A stretch of 64,000 nucleotides of DNA from CAWGHZ01 sp963822575 (GTDB lineage Bacteria; Pseudomonadota; Alphaproteobacteria; MPNO01; DASWLB01), in NCBI GenBank assembly GCA_963822575.1, contig CAWGHZ010000004.1:310001-374000 (forward strand), given 5' to 3'. A model generated the notes under the pieces. That model was not told the origin of the DNA, made no database searches, and saw nothing but the letters and a program-made list of their open reading frames with translations. The stretch's first letter is position 1; every line of letters begins with the position of its first letter. Both the position numbers and the translations under genes were made by a program. Positions 35,218-44,137 of this stretch are shown here, piece after piece.

Positions 35218-36249
35218 TTACTCCGCCGCCGCGGCGCGGATGGCCCGCTCCTCGGCGAGCAGCGTGTCGAGGAGGCGGCGCGACTGCAGCCCGCCGCCGT
35301 CGCCGGTCACGTCGACCTGCCGCGCGGCCGGGTCGAGGTCGATGATGCACTGCTCGGCCTCCAGCATGTCCTTGTCCTGGGCGAAGGCGCGCAAAGTCTG
35401 CGCCTCGACCATGCGGGTCATGTCGCGATTCTCGATGGCGTAGTTGCGGCACGACCCGAAGAAGTAGTGGCAGGAGATCTCCGTCTCGGGCGTCATCGAA
35501 TCGAGCACGAAGAAGGTCTGGTTGATCGTGCCGGGGTCGCCCTTCTTGCGGCCGGCCTCGGTGGTGGTGATCTCGATCACCACGTTGGCCGGCGGGGTGT
35601 AGGTCATCACCTTCTTCTGGTCGATGTTGCGGTCGATGCCCTCCATGCGCCAGCGCTCGGGCGGGGTCAGGTTCTGCGCGAAACGTGTGCCGCGCACCCA
35701 GTCGGTGCCGCGCTCCCACTTGAGCTCGGGTTCGGTGTCCTCGGCGGCGCCGAGGAGCCCAGCGTGCAGGACCGGCACGTGCGACAGGTCCATCAGGTTG
35801 TCGACCAGCAGCATGTAGTGGCAGGCGATGGGCAGATACCCGGACCAGGCGGCCCACTCCGGATGGTCGTTCCAATAAAAGTCGGGCGCCTTGGCCGGAT
35901 CGGCCAGCTTGGGATCGCCCATCCAGATCCACACATAGCCGTGCTTGTCGACGATGGGGTAGCTGCGGACGCGCGCGCCGGGCGGCACCTTGTCCTGGCC
36001 CGGAACCCAGATCACCCGGCCGGTCGCATCGTAGAGGAAGCCGTGATAGCCGCAGCGGAGATTGTCCCCCTCCACCTTGCCCATCGACAGGGGCGCGCGG
36101 CGGTGGCAGCAGCGGTCCTCGAGCGCGGCGATCTCGCCCGAGGCGGTGCGGAACATCACCACCGGCTCGCCCAGGAAGACGCGGCCGAACGGCTCAGTCC
36201 CGATCTCCTTCGCCAGCGCGGCGCAGTACCATTGGTTGCGCAGGTACAT
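35218..36249 (-). CDS. Rieske non-heme iron oxygenase, vanillate demethylase-like (paralog 1)
   Basis: A 343-residue aromatic ring-hydroxylating oxygenase alpha subunit of the VanA/phthalate-oxygenase group. Rieske ligands are in DRCCHRRAPLS (CxH, about 45-55) and LRCGYHGFLYD (CxxH). The mononuclear iron site is expected at DNLMDLSHVPVLH (about 151-163), with Asp and two His. Such enzymes demethylate or hydroxylate methoxylated aromatics with electrons from a separate ferredoxin reductase (VanB-like). No reductase gene is in the window. It lies 31 bases downstream of a close paralog on the same strand. I infer lignin-derived aromatics as the substrate class, but not a specific compound. Confidence 0.9.
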   Translation of the reverse strand: MYLRNQWYCAALAKEIGTEPFGRVFLGEPVVMFRTASGEIAALEDRCCHRRAPLSMGKVEGDNLRCGYHGFLYDATGRVIWVPGQDKVPPGARVRSYPIVDKHGYVWIWMGDPKLADPAKAPDFYWNDHPEWAAWSGYLPIACHYMLLVDNLMDLSHVPVLHAGLLGAAEDTEPELKWERGTDWVRGTRFAQNLTPPERWRMEGIDRNIDQKKVMTYTPPANVVIEITTTEAGRKKGDPGTINQTFFVLDSMTPETEISCHYFFGSCRNYAIENRDMTRMVEAQTLRAFAQDKDMLEAEQCIIDLDPAARQVDVTGDGGGLQSRRLLDTLLAEERAIRAAAAE

Positions 36250-36280
36250 GGTGGACCTCCCGAACCCGTCCGATTTCGCC

Positions 36281-37306
36281 TCACTCCGCCGCGGCGGCGA
36301 CGCCCTGCTCCTCTTCCAGCAGGCGGGCGACCAGCCGGCGCGATTGCAGCCCGCCGGTGTCGCCCATCACGTCGATCTGCGGCGCGTCGGGGGCGAGGTC
36401 GATGATCTTCTGTTCGCCCTCCAGCATGTCCTTGTCCTCGAGGAAGGCGTCGACGACGCGCTTGATCATCAGCTCGTCGAGCTTGCGGTCCTCGAGGTAG
36501 TAGTCGCGGCAATTGCCGAAGAAGTAATGGCAGGTGGTCTCGGTCTCGGGCGTCATGGTGTCGAGCACCACCAGCCGCTGGTCGATCCGGCTTGCCTCGG
36601 CCGACTTGCCGGCCTCGAGGGTGTGGATGTCGATCACGACGTTGGCCGGCGGGGTGAACTCCATCACCTTCACCTGGTCGACCTTCACGTCGAGCCCCTC
36701 GGCCTTCATGCGGGCCGACGGCGAAAGGCCCTTGGCGACGCGCGTGCCGCGCACGAAGTCCGGCCCACGCTTCCAGTCGAGGGCGGGGTTGGTGTCCTCC
36801 GGGCTGCCGATCGTCGCCGCGTGCAGAAACGCGACGTGCGACAGGTCCATCAGATTGTCGACCATCAAGAGGTAGTCGCAGGCGATGTGGAGATATTCCG
36901 ACCGCGCCGCCCAGTCGGGATGGTCGTTCCAGAAGAAATCGGGCGCCTTTGACGGGTCGGCGAGCGCCGGATCGCCCATCCAGATCCACACGTAGCCGTG
37001 CCTGTCGACGGTGGGGTAGTGGCGGACGCGCGCGGCGGGCGGCACCTTGTCTTGGCCGGGCACCCAGATCACCTGGCCCGCCTTGTCGTACAGGAATCCG
37101 TGGTAGCCGCAGCGGAGGTTGTCGCCCTCCACCTTGCCCTTGGAGAGCGGCGCGCGGCGGTGGCAGCAGCGGTCCTCCAGCGCCACGATCTCGCCCGAGG
37201 CGGTGCGATACATCACCACCGGCTCGTTCAAAAGGATGCGGCCGATCGGGCCGTCGCGGAACTCCTGCTTCAGGGCGCAGCAGTACCATTGGTTGCGCAG
37301 GAACAT
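36281..37306 (-). CDS. Rieske non-heme iron oxygenase, vanillate demethylase-like (paralog 2)
   Basis: A 341-residue protein strongly similar to its downstream neighbour, especially over the Rieske domain (EDRCCHRRAPLSKGKVEGD, then RCGYHGFLYD) and the DNLMDLSHVAFLHA iron site. The two differ more in the C-terminal catalytic domain, which shapes substrate choice. This points to duplication followed by change in specificity, or to hetero-oligomers. It is transcribed first, and the pair probably forms one operon read away from serC. No aromatic-pathway regulator is adjacent. Confidence 0.9.
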   Translation of the reverse strand: MFLRNQWYCCALKQEFRDGPIGRILLNEPVVMYRTASGEIVALEDRCCHRRAPLSKGKVEGDNLRCGYHGFLYDKAGQVIWVPGQDKVPPAARVRHYPTVDRHGYVWIWMGDPALADPSKAPDFFWNDHPDWAARSEYLHIACDYLLMVDNLMDLSHVAFLHAATIGSPEDTNPALDWKRGPDFVRGTRVAKGLSPSARMKAEGLDVKVDQVKVMEFTPPANVVIDIHTLEAGKSAEASRIDQRLVVLDTMTPETETTCHYFFGNCRDYYLEDRKLDELMIKRVVDAFLEDKDMLEGEQKIIDLAPDAPQIDVMGDTGGLQSRRLVARLLEEEQGVAAAAE

Positions 37307-37444
37307 GGGGGCCTCCGTCTTTCGTTCGCTCTCGCCCGTGTGCCCGAAACTATAGCAGATATGGGGGCGCGTCTTCCAAACTGCGACATTTCCGCGGCCG
37401 TCGCTGCGCGCGATTGACGGAACCCCGCGCCCTCCCTATTTTCC

Positions 37445-37490
37445 GCGGCGGGCCACGCCCCCCCAACGGTGGCGCAGCTCTTCTGCAAGG
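37445..37490 (+). ncRNA. serC leader RNA motif
   Basis: The bases just before serC can fold into two hairpins: GCCAC (37452-37456) with GTGGC (37469-37473) around a C-rich loop, and GCAG (37474-37477) with CTGC (37483-37486) around CTCTT. The second hairpin abuts the ribosome-binding AGGGAGA. This agrees with the serC motif, a structured 5' leader described upstream of serC-serA operons in Alphaproteobacteria. Identification rests on position and on the characteristic loop and stem words; no covariance scoring was possible. Confidence 0.65.
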
Positions 37491-37499
37491 GAGAGACAC

Positions 37500-38684
37500 A
37501 TGACGGACCCCGCCGCGAAGCCGGCCACCCGGCCGGCCAACCCCTGCTTCTCATCCGGACCCTGCGCCAAGCGACCAGGCTGGTCGGTGGACCAGCTTGC
37601 CGGCGCTTTGGTCGGCCGCTCGCACCGGTCCAAGCCCGGCAAGGCCAAGCTCGGCGCCGTGATCGACCGTTCGCGCGCCATCCTGGGCATCCCCGCCGAC
37701 TACCGCATCGGCATCGTGCCGGCGTCGGACACCGGCGCGGTCGAGATGGCGCTGTGGTCGCTGCTGGGCGCGCGGCCGGTCGACCTGTTCTCGTGGGAGA
37801 GCTTCGGCGCAGGCTGGGTCACCGACACGGTGAAGCAGCTCAAGCTCAAGGACGCGCGGGTGTTCGACGCGCCCTATGGGCGCCTGCCCGACCTCGGCCA
37901 GTGGGATCCGGCACACGACCTGGTCTTCACCTGGAACGGCACCACCTCGGGCGTGAAGGTGCCTGACGGGGCGTGGATTCCCGACGCGCGCGAAGGGCTC
38001 ACCATCTGCGACGCGACCTCGGCCGTGTTCGCCATGGACCTGCCCTGGTCCAAGCTCGACGTGATCACCTGGTCCTGGCAGAAGGCGATGGGCGGCGAGG
38101 CGGCGCACGGCATGCTGGTGCTCTCGCCGCGCGCGGTCGAGCGGCTCGCGAGCTACACGCCGCCCTGGCCGCTCCCCAAGATCTTCCGCATGACCTCGGG
38201 CGGCAAGCTTTCCGAGGCGATCTTCAAGGGCGACACCATCAACACCCCGTCGATGCTGTGCGTCGAGGACGCGCTCGACGGGCTCGCATGGGCCGAGGCG
38301 ATCGGCGGGCTCGGGGCGCTGATCGGGCGCGCCGACGCGAACCTCGCCGCCATCGCGCAATGGGTCGGGCGGTGCGGCTGGGCCGGGTTCCTCGCCGAGG
38401 ATCCGGCGCTCCGGTCGTCCACCTCGGTCTGCCTCAAGATCGTCGATCCCTGGCTCGCCACGCTCGACGAGAAGGGCCAGGCGGAGGTGCCCAAGCGCAT
38501 CGCGGCGCTCTTGGAGGACGAGGGCGTCGCCTACGACATCGACGGCTATCGCGACGCGCCTCCCGGCCTGCGCATCTGGGCGGGCTCGACCGTCGAGACC
38601 GCCGACCTCGAAGCCCTCTTCCCCTGGCTCGACTGGGCCTTCGCCACGGTCAAGCACAACAGCGTCGCGAAGGTGGTGTCATGA
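37500..38684 (+). CDS. serC: Phosphoserine aminotransferase
   Basis: A 394-residue class-V aminotransferase that makes 3-phosphoserine from 3-phosphohydroxypyruvate. It belongs to the alphaproteobacterial/archaeal-type SerC (start NPCFSSGPCAKRPGWS, about 14-29). The PLP region is seen as IVPASDTGAVEMALWS, CDATSAVFAMDLPW and the Schiff-base Lys in ITWSWQKAMGGEAAHG. INTPSMLCVEDALDGL is also conserved. The ATG at 37500 has AGGGAGA eight bases upstream and immediately follows the leader RNA. Its TGA overlaps the serA ATG by four bases, so the two are coupled. Confidence 0.95.
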   Translation: MTDPAAKPATRPANPCFSSGPCAKRPGWSVDQLAGALVGRSHRSKPGKAKLGAVIDRSRAILGIPADYRIGIVPASDTGAVEMALWSLLGARPVDLFSWESFGAGWVTDTVKQLKLKDARVFDAPYGRLPDLGQWDPAHDLVFTWNGTTSGVKVPDGAWIPDAREGLTICDATSAVFAMDLPWSKLDVITWSWQKAMGGEAAHGMLVLSPRAVERLASYTPPWPLPKIFRMTSGGKLSEAIFKGDTINTPSMLCVEDALDGLAWAEAIGGLGALIGRADANLAAIAQWVGRCGWAGFLAEDPALRSSTSVCLKIVDPWLATLDEKGQAEVPKRIAALLEDEGVAYDIDGYRDAPPGLRIWAGSTVETADLEALFPWLDWAFATVKHNSVAKVVS

Positions 38685-40261
38685 GCAAGGTACTGATTTC
38701 CGACAGTCTGAGCCCCGAGGCCGTCGCCGTCTTCAAGGAGGCCGGCATCCAGGTCGACGTCAAACCTGGGCTGAAGCCCGACGAGCTGATCGCCATCATC
38801 GGCGATTACGACGGGCTTGCCGTGCGCTCGGCCACCAAGGTGACGCCCAAGGTCCTCGAGGCTGCGACCAAGCTCAAGGTCATCGGGCGGGCTGGCATCG
38901 GCGTCGACACCATCGACGTCAACGCTGCCTCGGCCAAGGGCATCGTGGTGATGAACACGCCCTACGGCAACGCCATCACTACGGCCGAGCACGCCATCGC
39001 GATGATGTTCGCGCTGGCGCGCCAAATTCCGGCCGCCGACCGCTCCACCCAGGCCGGCAAGTGGGAGAAGAACCGCTTCATGGGCGTCGAGCTCGCCGGC
39101 AAGACGCTGGGCGTGATCGGCTGCGGCAATATCGGCTCGATCGTCGCCGACCGCGCGCTCGGCCTCAAGATGAAGGTCGTCGCCTACGACCCCTACCTCG
39201 CGCCCGAGCGGGCGACCGCGCTCGGCGTCGACAAGGTGGAGCTCGACGAGCTGTTCCAGCGCGCCGACTTCATCACCCTGCACACGCCCTTGACCGAGGC
39301 GACGCGCGACATCGTGGACGCCGAGGCCTTCGCCAAGATGAAGACGGGCGTCTACCTCATCAACTGCGCGCGCGGCGAGCTGATCGAGGAGAAGGCCCTG
39401 ATCGACGCGGTCGAGACCGGCAAGGTCGCGGGCGTCGCCATCGACGTGTTCCGCAGCGAGCCGGCGAAGGAGTTCCCGCTGTTCGGCAATGAGAAGCTGG
39501 TGGCGACGCCGCATCTCGGCGCGTCCACCACCGAGGCGCAGGAGAAGGTGGCCGTCCAGGTCGCCGAGCAGATGGCGGACTACCTCAACACCGGGGCGGT
39601 GACCAATGCGATCAACATGCCGTCGCTCTCGGCCGAGGACGCGGGGCGGCTGCGCCCCTACATCGCGCTCGCCGAGCAGCTCGGCAGCCTCCTCGGCCAG
39701 GTGGTCGATTCGTCGGTGGGCCAGGTCACCGTCGAGTTCGAGGGCCACGCGACCGAGCTCAACGTCAAGCCGCTGACCGCCTGCGTTCTCAAGGGGATGC
39801 TGGCGCCGATCCTGGAGTCGGTCAACATCGTCTCGGCGCCCGTGGTCGCCGCCGCGCGCGGCATCGAGGTGAGCGAGGTCACGCACGAGCGCGAGAGCGA
39901 GTACCAGACCCTGATCCGCGTCACCGCGAAGACCGAGAATCGCGAGCGCACAGTCGCCGGCACGTTGTTCGGCGACAAGCCGCGCATCGTCGAGATCGAC
40001 GGCATCCCGACCGAGGCGGAGCTGTCGGCGCACATGCTCTACACGGTGAACCAGGACAAGCCCGGCTATATCGGCCGGCTCGGCTCGACCCTGGGCGACG
40101 CGGGGGTGAACATCGCGACCTTCCATCTCGGCCGCAAGGCGCGCGGCGGCGACGCCATCGCGCTCCTCGAGATCGACCAGGCGCTCGCGCCCGACGTGCT
40201 CGACAAGGTCGCGCATCTGCCGGGCGTCGTGCAGGCCAAGTCGCTCGCGTTCGGGTCGTAA
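38681..40261 (+). CDS. serA: D-3-phosphoglycerate dehydrogenase
   Basis: A 526-residue long-form SerA, the first enzyme of serine synthesis. The substrate- and NAD-binding domains span about 1-315, with the Rossmann motif GCGNIGSIVADRA (about 148-160) and the active-site NCARGELIEE and PHLGASTTEAQEKVA (His). The intervening ASB domain (about 320-450) and the C-terminal ACT domain (about 455-526, YTVNQDKPGYIGRLGSTLGDAGVNI) are both present, as in the allosteric type I enzyme. Its ATG overlaps the serC stop (ATGA). A hairpin terminator follows directly. Confidence 0.96.
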   Translation: MSKVLISDSLSPEAVAVFKEAGIQVDVKPGLKPDELIAIIGDYDGLAVRSATKVTPKVLEAATKLKVIGRAGIGVDTIDVNAASAKGIVVMNTPYGNAITTAEHAIAMMFALARQIPAADRSTQAGKWEKNRFMGVELAGKTLGVIGCGNIGSIVADRALGLKMKVVAYDPYLAPERATALGVDKVELDELFQRADFITLHTPLTEATRDIVDAEAFAKMKTGVYLINCARGELIEEKALIDAVETGKVAGVAIDVFRSEPAKEFPLFGNEKLVATPHLGASTTEAQEKVAVQVAEQMADYLNTGAVTNAINMPSLSAEDAGRLRPYIALAEQLGSLLGQVVDSSVGQVTVEFEGHATELNVKPLTACVLKGMLAPILESVNIVSAPVVAAARGIEVSEVTHERESEYQTLIRVTAKTENRERTVAGTLFGDKPRIVEIDGIPTEAELSAHMLYTVNQDKPGYIGRLGSTLGDAGVNIATFHLGRKARGGDAIALLEIDQALAPDVLDKVAHLPGVVQAKSLAFGS

Positions 40262-40264
40262 TAT

Positions 40265-40292
40265 CCCTCTCCGCCCCCAGGGGCGGAGAGGG
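40265..40292. terminator. Bidirectional hairpin between serA and hsp20
   Basis: CCCTCTCCGCCCC and GGGGCGGAGAGGG form a perfect 13-base-pair stem separated by CA, starting three bases after the serA stop. The convergent hsp20 gene ends nearby. There is no T-tract, but the position suits termination on both strands. Confidence 0.7.
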
Positions 40293-40301
40293 AAGTGACC
40301 C

Positions 40302-40730
40302 CTACGCCGCGATGGCGTCGGCCAGCGCGCGCTTGGGCGGCGGGGTGGCGGCGACGCCGAGCGCCGGGTCGCGCGCGACGTCGATCCGGAGAAGCCCGTT
40401 CGTCAGCGTCCACTCGTCGAGGTGGAAGCCGTCCGCCAGCCAGAACTCGTGCACGAAGGCGGGCTCGAGCCCGGCCTTGACGACGCGCGCGTTGGTACGG
40501 AGCGCGCCCGTTTCGCCGCGCACCACCAGGACGCCTTGATCCTCCGACACCTCGATCTCGTTCGCGGCGAAACCAGGCACCGCCATCACGATGCGCCACA
40601 GGCTCTCGTCGAACTGCTCGATGTTGTAGGGGGGATAGTCGGCGCCGTTCAGGTCGGTGATCGGCACGCCGGACACACTGTGGGGAAGGGGGAGCGCGCC
40701 ATCCGCGCGCGCAAGACCCGCGATGTTCAT
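40302..40730 (-). CDS. Hsp20 / alpha-crystallin family small heat shock protein
   Basis: A 142-residue IbpA-like small heat-shock protein. The N-terminal arm leads to YPPYNIEQFDESLWRIVMAVPGFAANEIEVSEDQGVLVVRGE-like strands (about 32-75), matching the alpha-crystallin core. The usual C-terminal AGLENGLLxIDL block appears as LTNGLLRIDVARD. The loop normally reading AxRxFxRxFxLAD is altered to PAFVHEFWLADGF. It is a holdase-type chaperone by family. It is convergent with serA and divergent from prmA. No heat-shock promoter or ROSE-type thermometer was recognised upstream. Confidence 0.87.
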   Translation of the reverse strand: MNIAGLARADGALPLPHSVSGVPITDLNGADYPPYNIEQFDESLWRIVMAVPGFAANEIEVSEDQGVLVVRGETGALRTNARVVKAGLEPAFVHEFWLADGFHLDEWTLTNGLLRIDVARDPALGVAATPPPKRALADAIAA

Positions 40731-40829
40731 CGATACCCTCCGTCGAAAGCGATACCATGAACCCGGGAGCCGAACGGCCGCCCGGCGGCCGATGATTTAG
40801 GCGCAAAAACGCCGGCTTCAAGAGGGGCG

Positions 40830-41804
40830 ATGGACGAAAAATCGGCGGAAAACGGTGGCTGGCGGGTGTCGGCCGCCGTACCGGTCCGGGCCGCGGAGAC
40901 CTTAGCCGACGCGCTCGCCGGGCTTGGGCTCGCGGTGGCGGTCGGATCGGCGGGGCGCGGGCGGCGCATCCTGCAAGGGTACGGTGCCGGCGCGTGCGAC
41001 CAGGCTGCGGTGACGGCCGCGCTCGCCCTTGCCGCGGCATCGGCGGGGATCGCCGCGCCCGACTGGCGGATCGAGCCGTTGCCGGACACCGACTGGGCCG
41101 CGCGCCTCCAGGCCGACTTCCCGCCGCGCCGGATCGGCCGGTTCTTCCTCCACGGCTCGCATTACGAGGGAAGGGCGCCGCGCGGCACGATCCCGATCCG
41201 GATCGACGCGGGCGCCGCCTTCGGCACCGGCCAGCACGAATTGACCGAGGGGTGCCTCCGCGCGCTCGAGCGCGTCTGTGCGACGCGCGCCTTCCGCCAC
41301 GCGCTCGACATGGGCACGGGCTCGGGGCTCCTCGCCATCGCAGCGGCGAATCTCGCGCGGGTGCCGGTGCTCGCTCTCGACAACGACCCCGTCGCCGTCC
41401 AGGTAGCGCGCGAGAACGTGGACGAGAACGGCGTGGCGAAGCTTGTGCGCTGCGAACGCTCGGACGGCTACCGGGGCTTGGCCCGCGCCGAGAGCCCGTT
41501 CGATTTGATCCTCGCCAACATCCTGGCCCGGCCTCTGGTGCGCATGGCGCCGGCGGCGGCGAAGCGCCTTTCGCCGGGTGGCGTCATCGTGCTGGCGGGG
41601 TTCCTCTCCAAGGATGCGCGGAAAGTGTCTGACGCCCACCGCGTCGCGGGCCTCGCGCCGTTCTTCCGTGTGCCGGTCGGCGATTGGACCACGCTGGTCA
41701 TGACCAAGCCGCCCGTGCGTGCGTCGCGGCGCGTGCCTTCGGATGGCAGCAAGGCGCGAACGGGACGGCGGTTCGCTACGCCGCCTGGACGAAGGCGGCC
41801 ATGA
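40830..41804 (+). CDS. prmA: Ribosomal protein L11 methyltransferase
   Basis: A 324-residue PrmA-type protein lysine methyltransferase that modifies ribosomal protein L11 using S-adenosylmethionine. The N-terminal substrate-binding domain (about 1-100) ends in RIGRFFLHGSHYEG. The catalytic part has AFGTGQHELTEGCL (about 131-144), the SAM-binding ALDMGTGSGLLAIAAA, and the NILA motif in DLILANILARPL. An arginine-rich tail follows DWTTLVM and may be an artefact of read-through into a non-conserved end. It overlaps the convergent uvrD gene by 29 bases. The SD AGAGGGG precedes the ATG. Confidence 0.92.
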   Translation: MDEKSAENGGWRVSAAVPVRAAETLADALAGLGLAVAVGSAGRGRRILQGYGAGACDQAAVTAALALAAASAGIAAPDWRIEPLPDTDWAARLQADFPPRRIGRFFLHGSHYEGRAPRGTIPIRIDAGAAFGTGQHELTEGCLRALERVCATRAFRHALDMGTGSGLLAIAAANLARVPVLALDNDPVAVQVARENVDENGVAKLVRCERSDGYRGLARAESPFDLILANILARPLVRMAPAAAKRLSPGGVIVLAGFLSKDARKVSDAHRVAGLAPFFRVPVGDWTTLVMTKPPVRASRRVPSDGSKARTGRRFATPPGRRRP

Positions 41805-44079
41805 CCTTCTTGCGGCCGGCCTTGTCGAACTCGATCTCCAGCTTGTCGCCGTCGGCGACGCGGATCTCGCCGTAGCCGAACTTCTGGTGGAAGACGCGTA
41901 CCCCGACCGAAAGGCCCGCGTCGGCGGCGTCGGGGCCGGGCGCGTTGCGGACCGGGCGGGCCGTCCCCTCGATGACAAGCCCGTCGCGCCGTCCCGCGCC
42001 CCTGAGGCGCTGGAACCCGGGGCCGCGCGTCGCGGCGCGCCGCTCCCAGTCGAAATCGGTCTCGGTTTCGGCGAGCCCGCCGGCGCCGGGGAAGCGGCCC
42101 GCACGGTAGAGGCCGGGGTCGGACGTCACCTCGACGTGGTCCGCCGGCAGCTCGTCGATGAAGCGGGACGGGATGGCGCTGGTCCACTGGTTGTGGACCC
42201 GCCTATTGGCGACGAACGAGATCAGCGCCCGGCCCCGCGCGCGCGTCAGCCCGACATAGGCGAGGCGGCGCTCCTCCTCCAGCCCGGCGGCCGCGGCATC
42301 GTCCAGGGTGCGCTGGTGCGGGAACAGCCCTTCCTCCCAGCCGGGCAGGAACACCGTGTCGAACTCCAGCCCCTTGGCGGCGTGGAGCGTCATCAGGTTC
42401 ACCTGGTCGGGCGCGCCGCCCGCGTCGTTCTCCATCACCAGGCTGACATGCTCGAGGAACCCGCCGAGGTTCTCGAACTCGGCCATCGCGCTGGTCAGCT
42501 CCTTGAGGTTCTCGAGCCGGCCCGGCGCGTCGGGCGACTTGTCCTGCTTCCACATCTCGGTGTAGCCGAACTCGTCGAGCACCGTCTCGGCGAGCTCGAC
42601 CTGGTCGACCGCGTCGGCGAGCGCCCGCCAGCGCGCGAAATTCTCCATCAGCCGGCGCAGCGCGGCCCGCGCCTGCGGTTTCAGCTCGTCGGTCTCGATC
42701 ACGCGCTGCGCGGCCGTGGTCAGCGGCACGCCGTCGGCGCGCGCCAGCGTGTGCAGGGTCTGCAACGTGGCGCCGCCGATGCCGCGGCGCGGCGTGTTGA
42801 CGATGCGCTCGAAGGCGAGGTCGTCGGCCGGCTGGGCGATGACGCGCAAATAGGCGATGGCGTCGCGGATCTCGGCGCGCTCATAAAAGCGCGGCCCGCC
42901 GATCACGCGGTAGGGGATGCCGAGCTGGATGAAGCGCTCCTCGAACTCGCGCATCTGGAACGACGCGCGCACCAGAATGGCCATGGAGTCGAGCCGCGCG
43001 CCCGCGCGCTGGATCGCCTCGATCTCCTCCGCCACCTCGCGCGCCTCGGTCTCGCCGTCCCACAGCGCGCGGACCCTGACCTTCGGGCCGCCGGGATTCT
43101 GGGTCCACAGGGTCTTGCCGAGCCGCCCGGCGTTCTTCGCGATCAGGCCGGAGGCCGCGGCCAATATCTCGGGCGTCGAGCGATAATTCTGCTCCAGCCG
43201 GACGATCTTCGCGCCGGGGAAGTCCTTCTCGAAGCGCAGGATGTTACCCACCTCGGCGCCGCGCCACGAGTAGATCGACTGATCGTCGTCGCCGACGCAG
43301 CACAGGTTCTTGTGCCCCTGGGCGAGGAGGCGCAGCCACAGATACTGCGCCACGTTGGTGTCCTGGTACTCGTCGACCAGGATGTATTTGAAGCGGCGCT
43401 GGTAGTCGGCCAGCACGTCGGCGTGCCGGGTGAACAGCGTGAGGTTGTGCAGCAGCAGGTCGCCGAAATCGGCCGCGTTGAGGGCGGCGAGCCGCGCCTG
43501 GTAGGCCTTGTAGAGCGCGAGTGCCTGGCCGCCGGCATAGCCGCCGTCGTCGCCCGCCGTCACCTTGTCGGGCGTGAGGCCGCGGTCCTTCCAGCGCTGG
43601 ATCACGTTCATCAGCCCGCGCGTGGGCCAGCGCTTCTCGTCGACCCCGGCCGCCTGCATCACCTGCTTCAGGAGGCGGAGCTGGTCGTCGGCGTCGAGGA
43701 TCGTGAAGCTCGACTGCAGCCCGAGCAGCTCGGCGTGGCGGCGAAGAATTCGGGTGGCGATGGCGTGGAACGTGCCGAGCCACATGCCGTCGGCGGCATG
43801 GCCCAGCAGGGCCGCGACGCGCTCGCGCATCTCGTGCGCCGCCTTGTTGGTGAAGGTGACGGCCAGCATTTGGCCGGGAAATGCTTTGCCGGTGACCAGG
43901 ATATGGGCAAGGCGCGTGGTGAGTACGCGCGTCTTGCCGGTGCCGGCGCCGGCCAGCACCAGAAGCGGCCCGTCCGTGGTCTCCACCGCCTCGCGCTGTG
44001 GCGGGTTGAGCGCCGCGAGATAGGGCGGCGCGGCGCGCGCCGGGGCGGGCGCGAGGGGGCTTACGGAAGGCTCCATCAT
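41776..44079 (-). CDS. uvrD: UvrD/PcrA-like superfamily 1 DNA helicase
   Basis: A DNA helicase of about 767 residues that unwinds 3'-5' in excision and mismatch repair. Motif I is LAGAGTGKTR, followed by Ia TFTNKAAHEMRERV, II VDEYQDTN, III GDDDQSIYSWRGAE, IV LEQNYRST, V VNLMTLHAAKGLEFDTVF and VI EERRLAYVGLTRAR. The C-terminal Tudor-like extension (GVRVFHQKFGYGEIRVADGDKLEIEF) is typical of PcrA and UvrD. The start at 44079 (MMEPS) fits the usual length better than an in-frame start 14 codons earlier. Convergent with prmA. Confidence 0.94.
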   Translation of the reverse strand: MMEPSVSPLAPAPARAAPPYLAALNPPQREAVETTDGPLLVLAGAGTGKTRVLTTRLAHILVTGKAFPGQMLAVTFTNKAAHEMRERVAALLGHAADGMWLGTFHAIATRILRRHAELLGLQSSFTILDADDQLRLLKQVMQAAGVDEKRWPTRGLMNVIQRWKDRGLTPDKVTAGDDGGYAGGQALALYKAYQARLAALNAADFGDLLLHNLTLFTRHADVLADYQRRFKYILVDEYQDTNVAQYLWLRLLAQGHKNLCCVGDDDQSIYSWRGAEVGNILRFEKDFPGAKIVRLEQNYRSTPEILAAASGLIAKNAGRLGKTLWTQNPGGPKVRVRALWDGETEAREVAEEIEAIQRAGARLDSMAILVRASFQMREFEERFIQLGIPYRVIGGPRFYERAEIRDAIAYLRVIAQPADDLAFERIVNTPRRGIGGATLQTLHTLARADGVPLTTAAQRVIETDELKPQARAALRRLMENFARWRALADAVDQVELAETVLDEFGYTEMWKQDKSPDAPGRLENLKELTSAMAEFENLGGFLEHVSLVMENDAGGAPDQVNLMTLHAAKGLEFDTVFLPGWEEGLFPHQRTLDDAAAAGLEEERRLAYVGLTRARGRALISFVANRRVHNQWTSAIPSRFIDELPADHVEVTSDPGLYRAGRFPGAGGLAETETDFDWERRAATRGPGFQRLRGAGRRDGLVIEGTARPVRNAPGPDAADAGLSVGVRVFHQKFGYGEIRVADGDKLEIEFDKAGRKKVMAAFVQAA

Positions 44080-44137
44080 GGAGCGCGAAGTATAGCAGAC
44101 GGTCGCGCCCACTGCCGGCAAATTGCCCGAATCGCTC

